In this document: positions 46,501 to 55,162 of the stretch, piece by piece
Layout of the letters: each line of letters begins with the position of its first letter
Numbering within the stretch: the first letter of the stretch is position 1
NCBI RefSeq assembly: GCF_014195585.1
Contig: NZ_JACICA010000004.1
Span: forward strand, 62,001-126,000
Source: Alloprevotella rava
GTDB taxonomy: Bacteria; Bacteroidota; Bacteroidia; Bacteroidales; Bacteroidaceae
Length of the DNA stretch: 64,000 nt
Reading direction: 5' to 3'
Notes under the pieces: model-generated
Told to the model about the DNA's origin: nothing
Database searches by the model: none
The model's input: only the letters and a program-made list of their open reading frames with translations
Program-made: the position numbers and the translations under genes

Positions 46501-47631
46501 ATGGGTTTATTCACGCTTCCACCCAAGCAGCCGCAGGCCGATTTGGATTTGGAATTCTTTCTGAAGAATGGTCTTGTTGCGCAGGACAATAAACGCTTCA
46601 AACGTATGCTTGCTCCCGAATGGTTTCCGCAAAGTGCGGTGCAACTCACTTGGCCGCATGAAGGAACCGATTGGGCCGATATGTTGCCAGATGTCATTGC
46701 TTGCTACAAGCGTATGGCCTATGAGATTGCTATTCGTGAACCTTTGCTCATCGTAGCTCCTGATACAGCAAGTGTTAAGGCTTTACTGGAAGAGCAGTTG
46801 CCGCAACGAGTATTGAATAATATCGTCTATAAAGATTGTCCTACTAATGACACATGGGCGCGTGACCATGGATTCCTTACTGTTGTTGGATCTGGGAGTC
46901 TTGAACTTTTGGATTTTCAGTTTAATGGATGGGGAGGAAAGTTTGATGCCGAGAAGGATAATGCAATCAATAAGCAGCTTTTTGATGCAGGTTTGCTGAC
47001 AGGTACTTATGTTTCGCATTTGGATTTTGAACTTGAAGGCGGAAGTATAGAGAGCGATGGCTGCGGAACGCTGCTCACTACATCTGAATGTCTCCTAAAT
47101 CCTAACAGGAATCATACTCACGACAAAACACAGCTGACGATGAAGCTGGAAGAATACTTTGGTGCAACCAACATCTTGTGGCTCGATTATGGTTATTTGG
47201 CAGGTGATGATACCGATAGCCATATTGATACACTTGCCCGTCTCTGTCCTAACAATCGTATTGTTTATGTGCGTTGTGATGATTCTAGCGATGAACATTA
47301 TGATGCTTTGAAGCAGATGGAGGTTCAGTTGCGTACGTTTACCAATGCTGAGAATAAACCTTTTGAGCTTATTCCGTTGCCGATGGCCTCTGCTATCTAT
47401 GAGGATGGAGAGCGTCTTCCGGCAACGTATGCTAATTATTTGGTAGTAAACCGTGCTGTGCTTTATCCTACTTATAATCAACCAGAGAATGATGAGAAAG
47501 CAAGAAAAGCCTTACATCAGGCATTTCCTCATCATGACTTGGTGGGAATTGACTGTTGCGCGCTGATTCGTCAGCATGGCTCGCTCCATTGTTCTACTAT
47601 GCAATTCCCGAAAGGAGTTCTCAAAATCTAA
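46501..47631 (+). CDS. aguA: Agmatine deiminase
   Basis: Hydrolyses agmatine to N-carbamoylputrescine and ammonia, in the arginine-to-putrescine route. PAD-fold motifs: FPQSAVQLTWPHEGTDW, NDTWARDHGFLTV, ELEGGSIESDG, GDDTDSHIDTLARL and the catalytic Cys in GSLHCSTMQFPKG near the end. The frame starts 15 nt after the nucleotidase stop, giving a 35-residue N-terminal extension relative to typical AguA; the alternative ATG is at 46606. The 372-residue-class size fits with the extension. aguB follows after a hairpin. Confidence 0.94.
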   Translation: MGLFTLPPKQPQADLDLEFFLKNGLVAQDNKRFKRMLAPEWFPQSAVQLTWPHEGTDWADMLPDVIACYKRMAYEIAIREPLLIVAPDTASVKALLEEQLPQRVLNNIVYKDCPTNDTWARDHGFLTVVGSGSLELLDFQFNGWGGKFDAEKDNAINKQLFDAGLLTGTYVSHLDFELEGGSIESDGCGTLLTTSECLLNPNRNHTHDKTQLTMKLEEYFGATNILWLDYGYLAGDDTDSHIDTLARLCPNNRIVYVRCDDSSDEHYDALKQMEVQLRTFTNAENKPFELIPLPMASAIYEDGERLPATYANYLVVNRAVLYPTYNQPENDEKARKALHQAFPHHDLVGIDCCALIRQHGSLHCSTMQFPKGVLKI

Positions 47632-47641
47632 GATCATACTA

Positions 47642-47689
47642 ACAAGATACGAGGAGCATCAAAGTCTTGCTCTATCGTATCTTGTATTT
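47642..47689 (+). terminator. Hairpin between aguA and aguB
   Basis: ACAAGATACGA pairs perfectly with TCGTATCTTGT, followed by ATTTT. It may reduce aguB transcription relative to aguA or act as a partial terminator. Confidence 0.65.
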
Positions 47690-47711
47690 TACCTCCTAAA
47701 AAGTAATAAAA

Positions 47712-48596
47712 ATGAAATCATTAAAGGTTGGGCTTATCCAGCAACGATGTGTTGCCGATGTTGATACGAATCGTCAAAAATTGGCAGCTAATATAGAAGA
47801 TGTAGTTACGCGTGGTGCAGAATTGGTGGTACTGCAAGAACTCCATAATTCGCTTTACTTCTGCCAAGTAGAGAGTGTGAATAATTTCGACTTGGCAGAG
47901 CCTATTCCTGGACCTTCTACTGTTTTTTATGGTGCATTGGCTCGCAAGTTTGGTGTGGTTTTGGTCACCTCTCTCTTTGAACGCCGTGCCGCAGGCTTGT
48001 ATCATAACACTGCTGTAGTCTTTGAAAAAGATGGAAGCATTGCAGGAAAGTATAGGAAGATGCACATTCCCGATGATCCAGCCTATTATGAAAAGTTTTA
48101 TTTTACTCCTGGCGATCTAGGTTTCCATCCTATTCATACAAGTGTGGGAACTTTGGGCGTCCAAGTCTGTTGGGATCAATGGTATCCAGAAGGTGCACGC
48201 TTGATGGCACTTCAAGGAGCTGATCTTCTTATATATCCAACAGCGATTGGGTATGAGAGTTCTGATGTGCCAGAAGAGCAGGAGCGGCAACGCGAAGCAT
48301 GGACAACCGTACAACGTGGGCACGCTGTTGCCAATGGGCTTCCAGTTGTTGCTGTCAACCGCGTAGGATTGGAAGAAGACCCCAGCGGTCAAACCAATGG
48401 TATTCAGTTTTGGGGCTCTAGCTTTGTGGCTGGTCCGCAAGGTGAGTTGTTAGCTCGTGCCTCTAACTCAGAAGAAGAAAACCTAGTTGTGACTGTCGAT
48501 CTTGCGCACAGTGAACAAGTGCGCCGCTGGTGGCCTTTCTTGCGCGATCGGCGTATTGAAGAATTTGCTCCTCTTTCAAAGCGTTTCATCGACTAA
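47712..48596 (+). CDS. aguB: N-carbamoylputrescine amidase
   Basis: Nitrilase-superfamily enzyme completing putrescine synthesis from agmatine. The 294 residues show the Glu-Lys-Cys triad: Glu in LVVLQELHNSLYF, Lys in GKYRKMHIPDDP and Cys in VQVCWDQWYPEGARL. The substrate-specific features YEKFYFTPGDLGF and FLRDRRIEEF are those of plant- and bacterial-type AguB. It lies immediately downstream of aguA, supporting the pathway assignment. Confidence 0.95.
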   Translation: MKSLKVGLIQQRCVADVDTNRQKLAANIEDVVTRGAELVVLQELHNSLYFCQVESVNNFDLAEPIPGPSTVFYGALARKFGVVLVTSLFERRAAGLYHNTAVVFEKDGSIAGKYRKMHIPDDPAYYEKFYFTPGDLGFHPIHTSVGTLGVQVCWDQWYPEGARLMALQGADLLIYPTAIGYESSDVPEEQERQREAWTTVQRGHAVANGLPVVAVNRVGLEEDPSGQTNGIQFWGSSFVAGPQGELLARASNSEEENLVVTVDLAHSEQVRRWWPFLRDRRIEEFAPLSKRFID

Positions 48597-48653
48597 CTCT
48601 CTGAATATTTCCTATAGAACAGAGAGCGTTCTTCATCCTTAATCGAGTAGTTT

Positions 48654-49271
48654 ATGAAAAAAATCTGCTTTGTCTGTTTATTGGCTTTCTTTATAGCCAA
48701 CAGAGCTTCGTCCCAAACGTATACTTTTGTGGACGAAGAAGGGCGGCTTTCCACAAATCCTGCCAGCAATGTCCTTATTGAGGTATTGCCGCATACTGCA
48801 AAGGCGAAAGTAGATGCTCGAGGCTATCTATCGATAGGAGGAAAAGGACAAGAGAGATTTCAATGTGTCACACTGACAGACACGTTGAAGTCTGCAATAC
48901 AGGAAATTCACGTAGTTTGCGATCGTTCTGCTGCAGCTGAAGTTTCGCTGCAAGTTTTTCTTAATGGGCAGCAACTCGGTGAGTCGCAATCAGTGGGATA
49001 CGGCTCTGCGGCTATAGTATTCCAGTTTCCAACACAGATAACGGGAACGTTGCAGCTTGTTTTCTCTTTGGCGAACTCAGAAATTTCTGAGAAAAAGAAC
49101 TATCAGTTGGGAATCTCCAGCATTTCTTATCATACCATAACGTCTGGCATTTCTTATCCCCAGAGGACGCAGTCTAGCAAAGTCTTTTCGCTTCGAGGTC
49201 TTCCCGTTTTTTCTGCCCATCTTATTCCTGGTTTCTATATCATCAATGGTCGAAAAGTATTGATTCGTTGA
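48654..49271 (+). CDS. Secreted protein with sorting-like C-terminus
   Basis: A 205-residue exported protein: signal peptide MKKICFVCLLAFFIANRASSQ, then a beta-rich domain (TLKSAIQEIHVVCDRSAAAEVSLQVFLNGQQLG). It ends in KVFSLRGLPVFSAHLIPGFYIINGRKVLIR, closely parallel to the tail of the 922-residue protein at 30449. This tail resembles a type A type IX secretion signal in shape, but in Prevotella-like organisms it may instead be a conserved terminal domain. Function unknown. Confidence 0.75.
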   Translation: MKKICFVCLLAFFIANRASSQTYTFVDEEGRLSTNPASNVLIEVLPHTAKAKVDARGYLSIGGKGQERFQCVTLTDTLKSAIQEIHVVCDRSAAAEVSLQVFLNGQQLGESQSVGYGSAAIVFQFPTQITGTLQLVFSLANSEISEKKNYQLGISSISYHTITSGISYPQRTQSSKVFSLRGLPVFSAHLIPGFYIINGRKVLIR

Positions 49272-49305
49272 ATCTTGTGAGATAAAAGATGTTTATCTAT
49301 AAAAG

Positions 49306-49347
49306 AGTATAGCATTGCTTGATTCTCAAGTAGTGCTATACTTTTTA
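49306..49347 (+). terminator. Terminator of the small secreted protein gene
   Basis: AGTATAGCA pairs with TGCTATACT, with an inner CTTGA/TCAAG stem, followed by TTTTATT. Confidence 0.8.
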
Positions 49348-49399
49348 TTGGGGCTGAGTGTTAAGCCATTTATCTGGAGATACACTTTTGTCTTTTGAC

Positions 49400-49516
49400 A
49401 AATTAATGGAGGCCATCCGTCTCTTCGGAGCCTCCATTAACCAACACAAAAACTAAACTAGACTTAACTAAACATGTTACCTCACGGTAATTTAATTATG
49501 TTTACCTCGCAAATGT
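49400..49516 (-). ncRNA. Candidate small RNA between a secreted-protein gene and aroC
   Basis: On the minus strand a TACATTTG -7-like element near 49511-49518 is followed by about 110 nt of non-coding sequence. It ends in a perfect 11-bp hairpin, TTAATGGAGGC with GCCTCCATTAA (49403-49440 region). The RNA would also contain a small stem TTACC/GGTAA. It could instead be part of an intergenic repeat. No Rfam family was recognised. Confidence 0.3.
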
Positions 49517-49580
49517 AAGGTAAGGTTTTCAATTTTGCAAGAAAAAATGTGAAAAAAAGTTTGAAATTTTGATTTCTCTT

Positions 49581-50657
49581 CTATATCCGTGTCGTTTTGT
49601 TCTTGAGATAGGCATCTAAGAAGGTCATAGCTGCCATCGCTTCAACAATGGGAACGGCTCTTGGTAAGACGCAGGCATCATGGCGCCCGCGCGCTTTCAC
49701 TATAGTTGGTCGGCCCTGTGTGTCCACTGTTTCTTGTTCGCGCAAGAGGGTCGCAACAGGCTTGAAAGCTACGCGGAAGTAGATGTCCTCGCCGTTGGAG
49801 ATACCGCCTTGTATGCCTCCGCTATTGTTTGTTTGGGTGCGAATGTTCCCTTCTTTGTTTGTGTAGAAAATATCATTAAGTTCTGAGCCTCGATATTTCA
49901 CGCAGTCGAAACCGCTGCCGTATTCAAAGCCTTTAACAGCATTGATGCTCAGCATCGCAGCGCCGAGCGCAGCGTGAAGTTTGCCGAAGGCAGGTTCTCC
50001 CAGTCCTATGGGACAGCCCTTGATGATGCAGGTAATCACCCCGCCAATGGTATCACCCTCAGCTTTGACGGCTTCAATTTTCTGAGCCATCTCCTCTGCT
50101 TTCTGTGGGTCAGGGCAGCGCACTGCATTCTTTTCTATCTCGCTGAAATCGTATTGCTGATAGTTTTTCTCTAATGCGATTTCGCCCACTTGCGATGTAT
50201 AGGCAATAATGTCTATATTGAGTTGTCTCAGCGCCATTTTTGCCAGCGCTCCTCCAACTACTCGTGAGATGGTTTCGCGTGCCGAAGAGCGTCCGCCGCC
50301 ACGATGGTCACGGATACCATACTTATAGAAATAGGTGTAGTCGGCATGCGACGGGCGGAAAATATCTTTTAGGTTGTCGTAGTCAGAAGAATGCTGATTC
50401 TCATTGCGAACGATAAAACCGATAGGACAACCTGTGGATTTTCCTTCGAAGACACCAGAGAGGAGTTCTACAGTATCGCTTTCTTTGCGCGGTGTGGTCA
50501 GCAAGCTCTGTCCAGGCCTTCGGCGGTTGAGTTCTGCTTGTAGGAAATCCATGTCGATCACTATGCCGGCTGGCATTCCATCGACAACGCCGCCTACTGC
50601 TGGCCCGTGGCTCTCACCAAAGGTTGTCAAGCGAAAAATGTTACCGAAAGTGTTCAT
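49581..50657 (-). CDS. aroC: Chorismate synthase
   Basis: Last shared step of aromatic amino-acid synthesis: 5-enolpyruvylshikimate-3-phosphate to chorismate, needing reduced FMN. The 358 residues show the three family signatures: [18 protein letters not shown], the His/Arg-rich [20 protein letters not shown] and the C-terminal [23 protein letters not shown]. Monofunctional type by its length. FKBP is the next gene upstream, 84 bp away on the same strand. Confidence 0.97.
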   Translation of the reverse strand: MNTFGNIFRLTTFGESHGPAVGGVVDGMPAGIVIDMDFLQAELNRRRPGQSLLTTPRKESDTVELLSGVFEGKSTGCPIGFIVRNENQHSSDYDNLKDIFRPSHADYTYFYKYGIRDHRGGGRSSARETISRVVGGALAKMALRQLNIDIIAYTSQVGEIALEKNYQQYDFSEIEKNAVRCPDPQKAEEMAQKIEAVKAEGDTIGGVITCIIKGCPIGLGEPAFGKLHAALGAAMLSINAVKGFEYGSGFDCVKYRGSELNDIFYTNKEGNIRTQTNNSGGIQGGISNGEDIYFRVAFKPVATLLREQETVDTQGRPTIVKARGRHDACVLPRAVPIVEAMAAMTFLDAYLKNKTTRI

Positions 50658-50741
50658 GGGCTGAAATATAAAAGTTCTCGGATGAGTTGGGTAGGCCTAA
50701 CTGTTTAGGCTTTTCCACATCATTCGAGAATAGAAAGATTC

Positions 50742-51299
50742 TTAATGCTCGCAGTTACAGCCGCCACCGCAACCTTCGCAGCTACCTCCGCAACCTTCTT
50801 CGCCGCTCATCATTGCAAGCATTTCTTTCATTTCTGCTTCTGTGGCAGGACGTGAAGTAACCACCTGGCCTTTGAAGCGAAGCTCTTTGCCTGCGAGCGG
50901 GTCGTTGAGGTCGAGTTTTACTTTCGTGTCGCTCACCTCGAGCACAAGTCCTTGGAAGCGGTTGCCGTCCTCATTAACAAGGGGGACAACGTTGCCAGGG
51001 TAAATGGTATTGCTGTCGAAATGTCCGTCGATGGTGAAAATATCTTTGCCCAACTCGATGACATGTTCTTCCACATAAGGGCCATAAGCATCTTCCATAC
51101 CAATGGTGAAATCGAAGTTTTCGCCTTCGCTGAGATTAGCTACATTATTTTCAAAAGCTTCGAGTGTTACGCCCATACCTGTGATAAACTGGAAGGGATG
51201 CTCTACGGGAGCTTTCTCAACGAGTTCGATTTTTCCTTCTTCGTCTTTTGTGAAAAGTTCGTAAGAAACTGTTACGTACTTGTTTTCAATCTTTTCCAT
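50742..51299 (-). CDS. SlyD-like FKBP peptidyl-prolyl isomerase
   Basis: A 185-residue cytoplasmic prolyl isomerase/chaperone. The FKBP core (YVTVSYELFTKDEEGKIELVEKAP, PFQFITGMGVTLEAFENNVANLSEGENFDFTIG) holds the insert-in-flap domain typical of SlyD. The C-terminus is a Cys/Gly/His-rich tail (GGEEGCGGSCEGCGGGCNCEH, residues 165-185), similar to the nickel-binding tail of E. coli SlyD but with Cys prevailing over His. A role in metal storage or metallochaperoning is plausible. It starts 23 nt after dnaX. Confidence 0.92.
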   Translation of the reverse strand: MEKIENKYVTVSYELFTKDEEGKIELVEKAPVEHPFQFITGMGVTLEAFENNVANLSEGENFDFTIGMEDAYGPYVEEHVIELGKDIFTIDGHFDSNTIYPGNVVPLVNEDGNRFQGLVLEVSDTKVKLDLNDPLAGKELRFKGQVVTSRPATEAEMKEMLAMMSGEEGCGGSCEGCGGGCNCEH

Positions 51300-51322
51300 G
51301 TGGGATATTTTTTGTTTTATTG

Positions 51323-53074
51323 TTATGCTAAATCAAGTTTCAACTCTTCGCATAAACTCTTGAGTGCAAGGTTTTTCTCGCACATTGCCTCAAACTGCTC
51401 GCGGCGACTAATGGGCCGGTTTTGTTTGTTGGGCGGGAGAAGTCGCAGCTGGAGACGTACGTTATCATTTCGTAAGAAACTACGGATATAGTCTTCTATC
51501 TTCGGTTGCAGACGTTTGTAGTCAGCCATGACCATATCATTCTCAACGGGAACGTCTATGATACCACCTTCCAAGAGTTTTGGAACGAGCATCTTCATAC
51601 GCCCTTGTTGTGCAATTTCTTCGATGGGCAAGCGTTGGGCAAAAGCCACCCACGCCGAGAGCATATTGGATTCCGTGAAAGCTTCGTTGCCGTAGGAGCG
51701 CGGAGCAGAAGGCTCTGAACCCTTTTGAGTGGTCAAAGACTGTGAGGCCGCCTGTGTTTTGCGTAAAGAAACAGTATGGCGCAACAGAGTCTTGGGCACT
51801 GGTGTTGCTTTTGGTGTTGCGGTTGTGGCCGGTTGTTGCGGCTTTGGCTGCTGCGGAGTTGTTGCTTGAGGAGCTGCTGCAGGAGCAGCAGGAGAGGCTT
51901 GTGCTTGTTGCTGAACAGGCACAGCCTTAAAAATGGGTTTTAAGATCTTCGTAGGGCCAAGCCCAGATCCAGGCGCATCGTCCGAGTTGAGTTGCGCCAC
52001 CTCAATGAGGGTGATTTCCACCGTTAGTCGTTTGTTGCGGCTGGTGCGGTAGTTGATGTCGCAATCGTTGCAGAGTTTGAGCGCCTTATAAAGAAACTTG
52101 GTTTTACATTTTTGAGCTTGTTCAGCATATCGCTGGCGCACGCTGTCGGCCACCTCCAAAAGTGGCAGCGTGGCTGCATCCTGGCTAACAAGCAGCTCGC
52201 GGAAATGACTGGCCAAACCGCCCATGAAGATATTGGCATCGAAACCTTTTCTGAGAATGTCGTTGAAGGTGAGCATCACCTGCGTGACATTGTTAGCCAA
52301 TAGTTCGTCCGTGATTTTGAAGTAATAGTCATAGTCCAGCACATTGAGGTCTTCGATCACCTTGCGATAGGTGATGTCGCCTTCCGAGAAACTCGCCACT
52401 TGATCGAAGATGCTCAAGGCGTCGCGCATACCTCCATCGGCTTTTTGTGCGATGACATTTAGGGCTTCCTCCTCGGCTTGTACGCCTTCTTTCGCAGCCA
52501 CATTTTTGAGATGTGCAACGATGTCGGCAATCTCCATGCGGTTGAAGTCGTAGATTTGGCAACGACTCAGAATCGTAGGGAGAACCTTGTGCTTCTCCGT
52601 TGTTGCTAGGATGAAGATGACATGTGCGGGCGGCTCTTCCAGAGTTTTCAAGAATGCGTTGAAAGCTGCAGCAGAGAGCATATGGACCTCATCGATGATG
52701 AAGACTTTGTATGTACCCACCTGTGGCGGAGTGTTGACCTGTTCTATAATTTGACGAATGTCGTCAACAGAGTTATTGGAGGCCGCGTCCAGTTCAAAGA
52801 TATTCATCGAGCGTCCCTCGTTGAACGCTTGGCAACTTTCACATTCGTTGCAGGCCTCTCCGCTGGCTTGCGGGCTGAGGCAGTTGATGGTCTTGGCGAA
52901 GATACGCGCACAAGTGGTCTTTCCCACACCGCGAGGCCCGCAGAAAAGGTAGGCGTGAGCCAGCTTTCCATTGCTGATAGCATTCTTTAGGGTCGTGGTA
53001 AGTGCCTTTTGTCCGACAACACTGTCGAACGTTTGTGGGCGATACTTACGTGCCGAAACAATATAATTGTCCAT
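51323..53074 (-). CDS. dnaX: DNA polymerase III subunit gamma/tau
   Basis: Clamp-loader ATPase of the replicative polymerase. From ATG 53074 it is 583 residues: MDNYIVSARKYRPQTFDSVVGQ, P-loop FCGPRGVGKTTCARIFAK, the four-Cys zinc module (NCLSPQASGEACNECESCQ), DEVHMLS and the sensor-1 region. After residue 365 a Pro/Gln/Ala/Thr-rich linker leads to a tau-like C-terminal domain. A longer in-frame start at 53215 passes through the TAACTTCG -7 element (minus, 53095-53102) and is rejected. Whether a frameshift gives gamma cannot be judged. Confidence 0.95.
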   Translation of the reverse strand: MDNYIVSARKYRPQTFDSVVGQKALTTTLKNAISNGKLAHAYLFCGPRGVGKTTCARIFAKTINCLSPQASGEACNECESCQAFNEGRSMNIFELDAASNNSVDDIRQIIEQVNTPPQVGTYKVFIIDEVHMLSAAAFNAFLKTLEEPPAHVIFILATTEKHKVLPTILSRCQIYDFNRMEIADIVAHLKNVAAKEGVQAEEEALNVIAQKADGGMRDALSIFDQVASFSEGDITYRKVIEDLNVLDYDYYFKITDELLANNVTQVMLTFNDILRKGFDANIFMGGLASHFRELLVSQDAATLPLLEVADSVRQRYAEQAQKCKTKFLYKALKLCNDCDINYRTSRNKRLTVEITLIEVAQLNSDDAPGSGLGPTKILKPIFKAVPVQQQAQASPAAPAAAPQATTPQQPKPQQPATTATPKATPVPKTLLRHTVSLRKTQAASQSLTTQKGSEPSAPRSYGNEAFTESNMLSAWVAFAQRLPIEEIAQQGRMKMLVPKLLEGGIIDVPVENDMVMADYKRLQPKIEDYIRSFLRNDNVRLQLRLLPPNKQNRPISRREQFEAMCEKNLALKSLCEELKLDLA

Positions 53075-53348
53075 GCTGAATTTTGGTTTGTCTGCGAAGT
53101 TACTTTTTTTTGAGAAAAAGGCAAAATAGAGATGTGCTTCTTTTGGCAAGAAATAGCCCATGCGGCGAGCTGGAAATATGCGGAAAACTCTTTTATAGTT
53201 TTTGCTTTCCATCATAAGTTCTTCTTTTGATTTATATTTGTCAAATAAATTCGCAGTCTATGGGCTCGAGGATGGCTCGGATTTCAATTTCTTTGCCTTC
53301 GATCGAAAATAACGCAGTTTTGACGCATCACTGAAATAGGTCTATTTT

Positions 53349-53417
53349 CAATTTCTCAAGGGGAAATTTTATTTTCTATACTACAAATTTTATTTTCTCC
53401 TTGAGAAATTGAAAATA
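53349..53417 (+). repeat. AT-rich inverted-repeat module joined to array copy 5
   Basis: CAATTTCTCAAGG near 53349 and its complement CCTTGAGAAATTG near 53399 form the arms of a long AT-rich inverted repeat. Read in reverse it matches the module at 14002-14050, including AAAATTTGTAGTATAGAAA. It directly adjoins array copy 5, as the other copy adjoins array copy 2. Confidence 0.7.
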
Positions 53418-53488
53418 CAATAAGGGAAATTTCAAACGCAATAAGGATATTAGCCGACGTCCTTATTGTATTTTTGAACAGAATAAGG
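53418..53488 (+). repeat. 21-nt-periodic CAATAAGG array, copy 5
   Basis: Octamers start at 53418, 53439, 53460 and 53481, exactly 21 nt apart: CAATAAGG, CAATAAGG, (T)CCTTATTG and GAATAAGG. Spacers are GAAATTTCAAACG, ATATTAGCCGACG and TATTTTTGAACA. Unlike the other copies, it is upstream of dnaX and downstream of the pyrD 3' end, not strictly between convergent genes. Confidence 0.82.
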
Positions 53489-53578
53489 AAAAATACGGCC
53501 TTTTAGGAGAGAAAGGTGAGCTTTTCTAAGCTGTCGGGGTAGTTCGCAAAGAGAAAAAAGATAGGGTGGCTTCAAAAA

Positions 53579-53824
53579 ATGAAGGAGAAAGATCTGTTTG
53601 CGGGCTAGAGTAAGGAATATGTTTATCAAATAATTGTACCGAAAGATAAGAATTGGTTGGTCGTTTACACAATAGGGGACTCTGGTTGCACAAAACTTTT
53701 AGCAAAGAATCGATAGAATACGGGCTTGTCTTGGCGAAAGAAAAGGGGAGAGGCCTTGAGGAAAGGATACAAAGAAGGCTGCATCGATGATGTGATGAAA
53801 CTCCGAGCTAAAATAAGGATTTGA
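53579..53824 (+). pseudogene. Possible decayed coding fragment
   Basis: One frame from ATG 53579 has coding-like composition (EYVYQIIVPKDKNWLVVYT, ALRKGYKEGCIDDVMKLR) but two in-frame stops in 82 codons. I do not recognise the protein. It may be a remnant of a lost gene or chance. Apart from the repeats, 53103-54104 holds nothing else I can support. Confidence 0.2.
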
Positions 53825-54118
53825 GCGCCACTCCGTCTCTGTAATCCGACCCCGCCGAAACGTGTCGGCCCGCCATTGACGAAGGAAGCATTCTCGGTAT
53901 TTCTAGTAATTATTGATGAGTATCCCGATCAAACCGATGCAGCCAAATATGTCTAAGTTGTGGGGCTTGGAGATATTCCGTTGCTCCCTTTACTTGTTGT
54001 TGCAAATATATGTTTTTTCTTTTCTTATCTCCAAATGGAAAATGAGAAAATTTTGGCTTCTTGCAATTATTTTTGTTTTTCGTTTCGTTTGATAATACTT
54101 TTTGTATATTTGCCCTTT

Positions 54119-54234
54119 GGGGCATATTGATAAAGTATAGATATGCTTCAGTAAGTGGTTGAACCATACGAAAATGTGCTAATGTATCTGCTTTCGCTAA
54201 AACGAAATCCTACATTAGCACATTTCTTTTATTC
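54119..54234 (+). ncRNA. Candidate small RNA or pyrD terminator hairpin
   Basis: A TATATTTG element at 54105-54112 is followed by about 115 nt with no ORF that ends in a 15-bp hairpin, AAATGTGCTAATGTA (54172-54186) with TACATTAGCACATTT (54211-54225), holding an inner TTTCG/CGAAA stem, then CTTTTATT. The -33 element is weak. The hairpin could equally serve as the terminator of pyrKD on the minus strand. Confidence 0.3.
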
Positions 54235-54252
54235 AGTATCTGCGTATCTTTC

Positions 54253-55158
54253 TTATATGGTTCCTATAATGTCGTGAATATCCTTTACTCCGTGAGCATC
54301 GAGCCAAGTGTTGATGCCATCGATTACTTTCATCGTAACTGCGGGATCGAGGAAGTTGGCCGTTCCAATTTGGATGGCCGTAGCCCCTGCCATGAGAAAT
54401 TCCAGCGCATCCGTGGCGTTGCTAATTCCTCCCAAACCAATGACGGGGATTTTTACAGCTTTTGCCACTTGCCACACCATGCGCAGCGCAACAGGTTTGA
54501 TGCACGGGCCGCTCAAACCGCCCGTCCCGATGCTCAGACGGGAGCAACGGCGCTCGATGTCAATGCTCATTCCCATCAAAGTATTGATGAGCGAAACGCT
54601 ATCGGCTCCTTCGGCTTCTACAGCTCGCGCAATCTCTGTGATGTCGGTCACGTTGGGCGATAGCTTTACGATGAGAGTCTTGGGGTATCTTTGGCGCACC
54701 GCTTTCACAACACTGGCGGCAGCCGTACAGGATGTGCCAAACGACATTCCGCCATCTTTCACATTGGGGCAAGAGATGTTGAGCTCAATGCCTGGGATGT
54801 TGTCCAATTCGGCTATGCGTGCAGCGCATTCAGCATAATCTTCAGGCGAAGAACCGCTCACATTGACCAGTACGTTTGTTTTCAGATTCTTTACCGCGTT
54901 ATAGATATACGTGCAAAAGTAGTCTACGCCCTTGTTTTGCAGTCCAACGCAGTTGAGCATCCCTTGTGCTGTTTCAGCCATACGCGGATAGTCGTTGCCC
55001 TCTCGAGGATTTAGCGTAGTTCCTTTTACAATAATTCCTCCTAAGCGGTCTAAATCGACAAGATCTGCAAATTCAAAACCATAGCCAAAGGTTCCGCTGG
55101 CTGTCATGACAGGATTCTGGAGTTGGAGATTCCCTATATTTACTTGTAGCTGTGCCAT
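54253..55158 (-). CDS. pyrD: Dihydroorotate dehydrogenase B, catalytic subunit
   Basis: FMN enzyme oxidising dihydroorotate to orotate in pyrimidine synthesis. The 301 residues match class 1[39 protein letters not shown], the catalytic Cys region [29 protein letters not shown] and the C-terminal phosphate-binding [31 protein letters not shown]. It works with the electron-transfer subunit PyrK, whose gene ends 4 nt upstream on the same strand. Confidence 0.97.
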   Translation of the reverse strand: MAQLQVNIGNLQLQNPVMTASGTFGYGFEFADLVDLDRLGGIIVKGTTLNPREGNDYPRMAETAQGMLNCVGLQNKGVDYFCTYIYNAVKNLKTNVLVNVSGSSPEDYAECAARIAELDNIPGIELNISCPNVKDGGMSFGTSCTAAASVVKAVRQRYPKTLIVKLSPNVTDITEIARAVEAEGADSVSLINTLMGMSIDIERRCSRLSIGTGGLSGPCIKPVALRMVWQVAKAVKIPVIGLGGISNATDALEFLMAGATAIQIGTANFLDPAVTMKVIDGINTWLDAHGVKDIHDIIGTI

Positions 55159-55162
55159 AATC

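Noticed and set aside
53910-54167. An 85-codon minus-strand open frame near pyrD
   Set aside because: No recognisable features or promoter; Asn/Lys-rich content reflects AT-rich spacer DNA.
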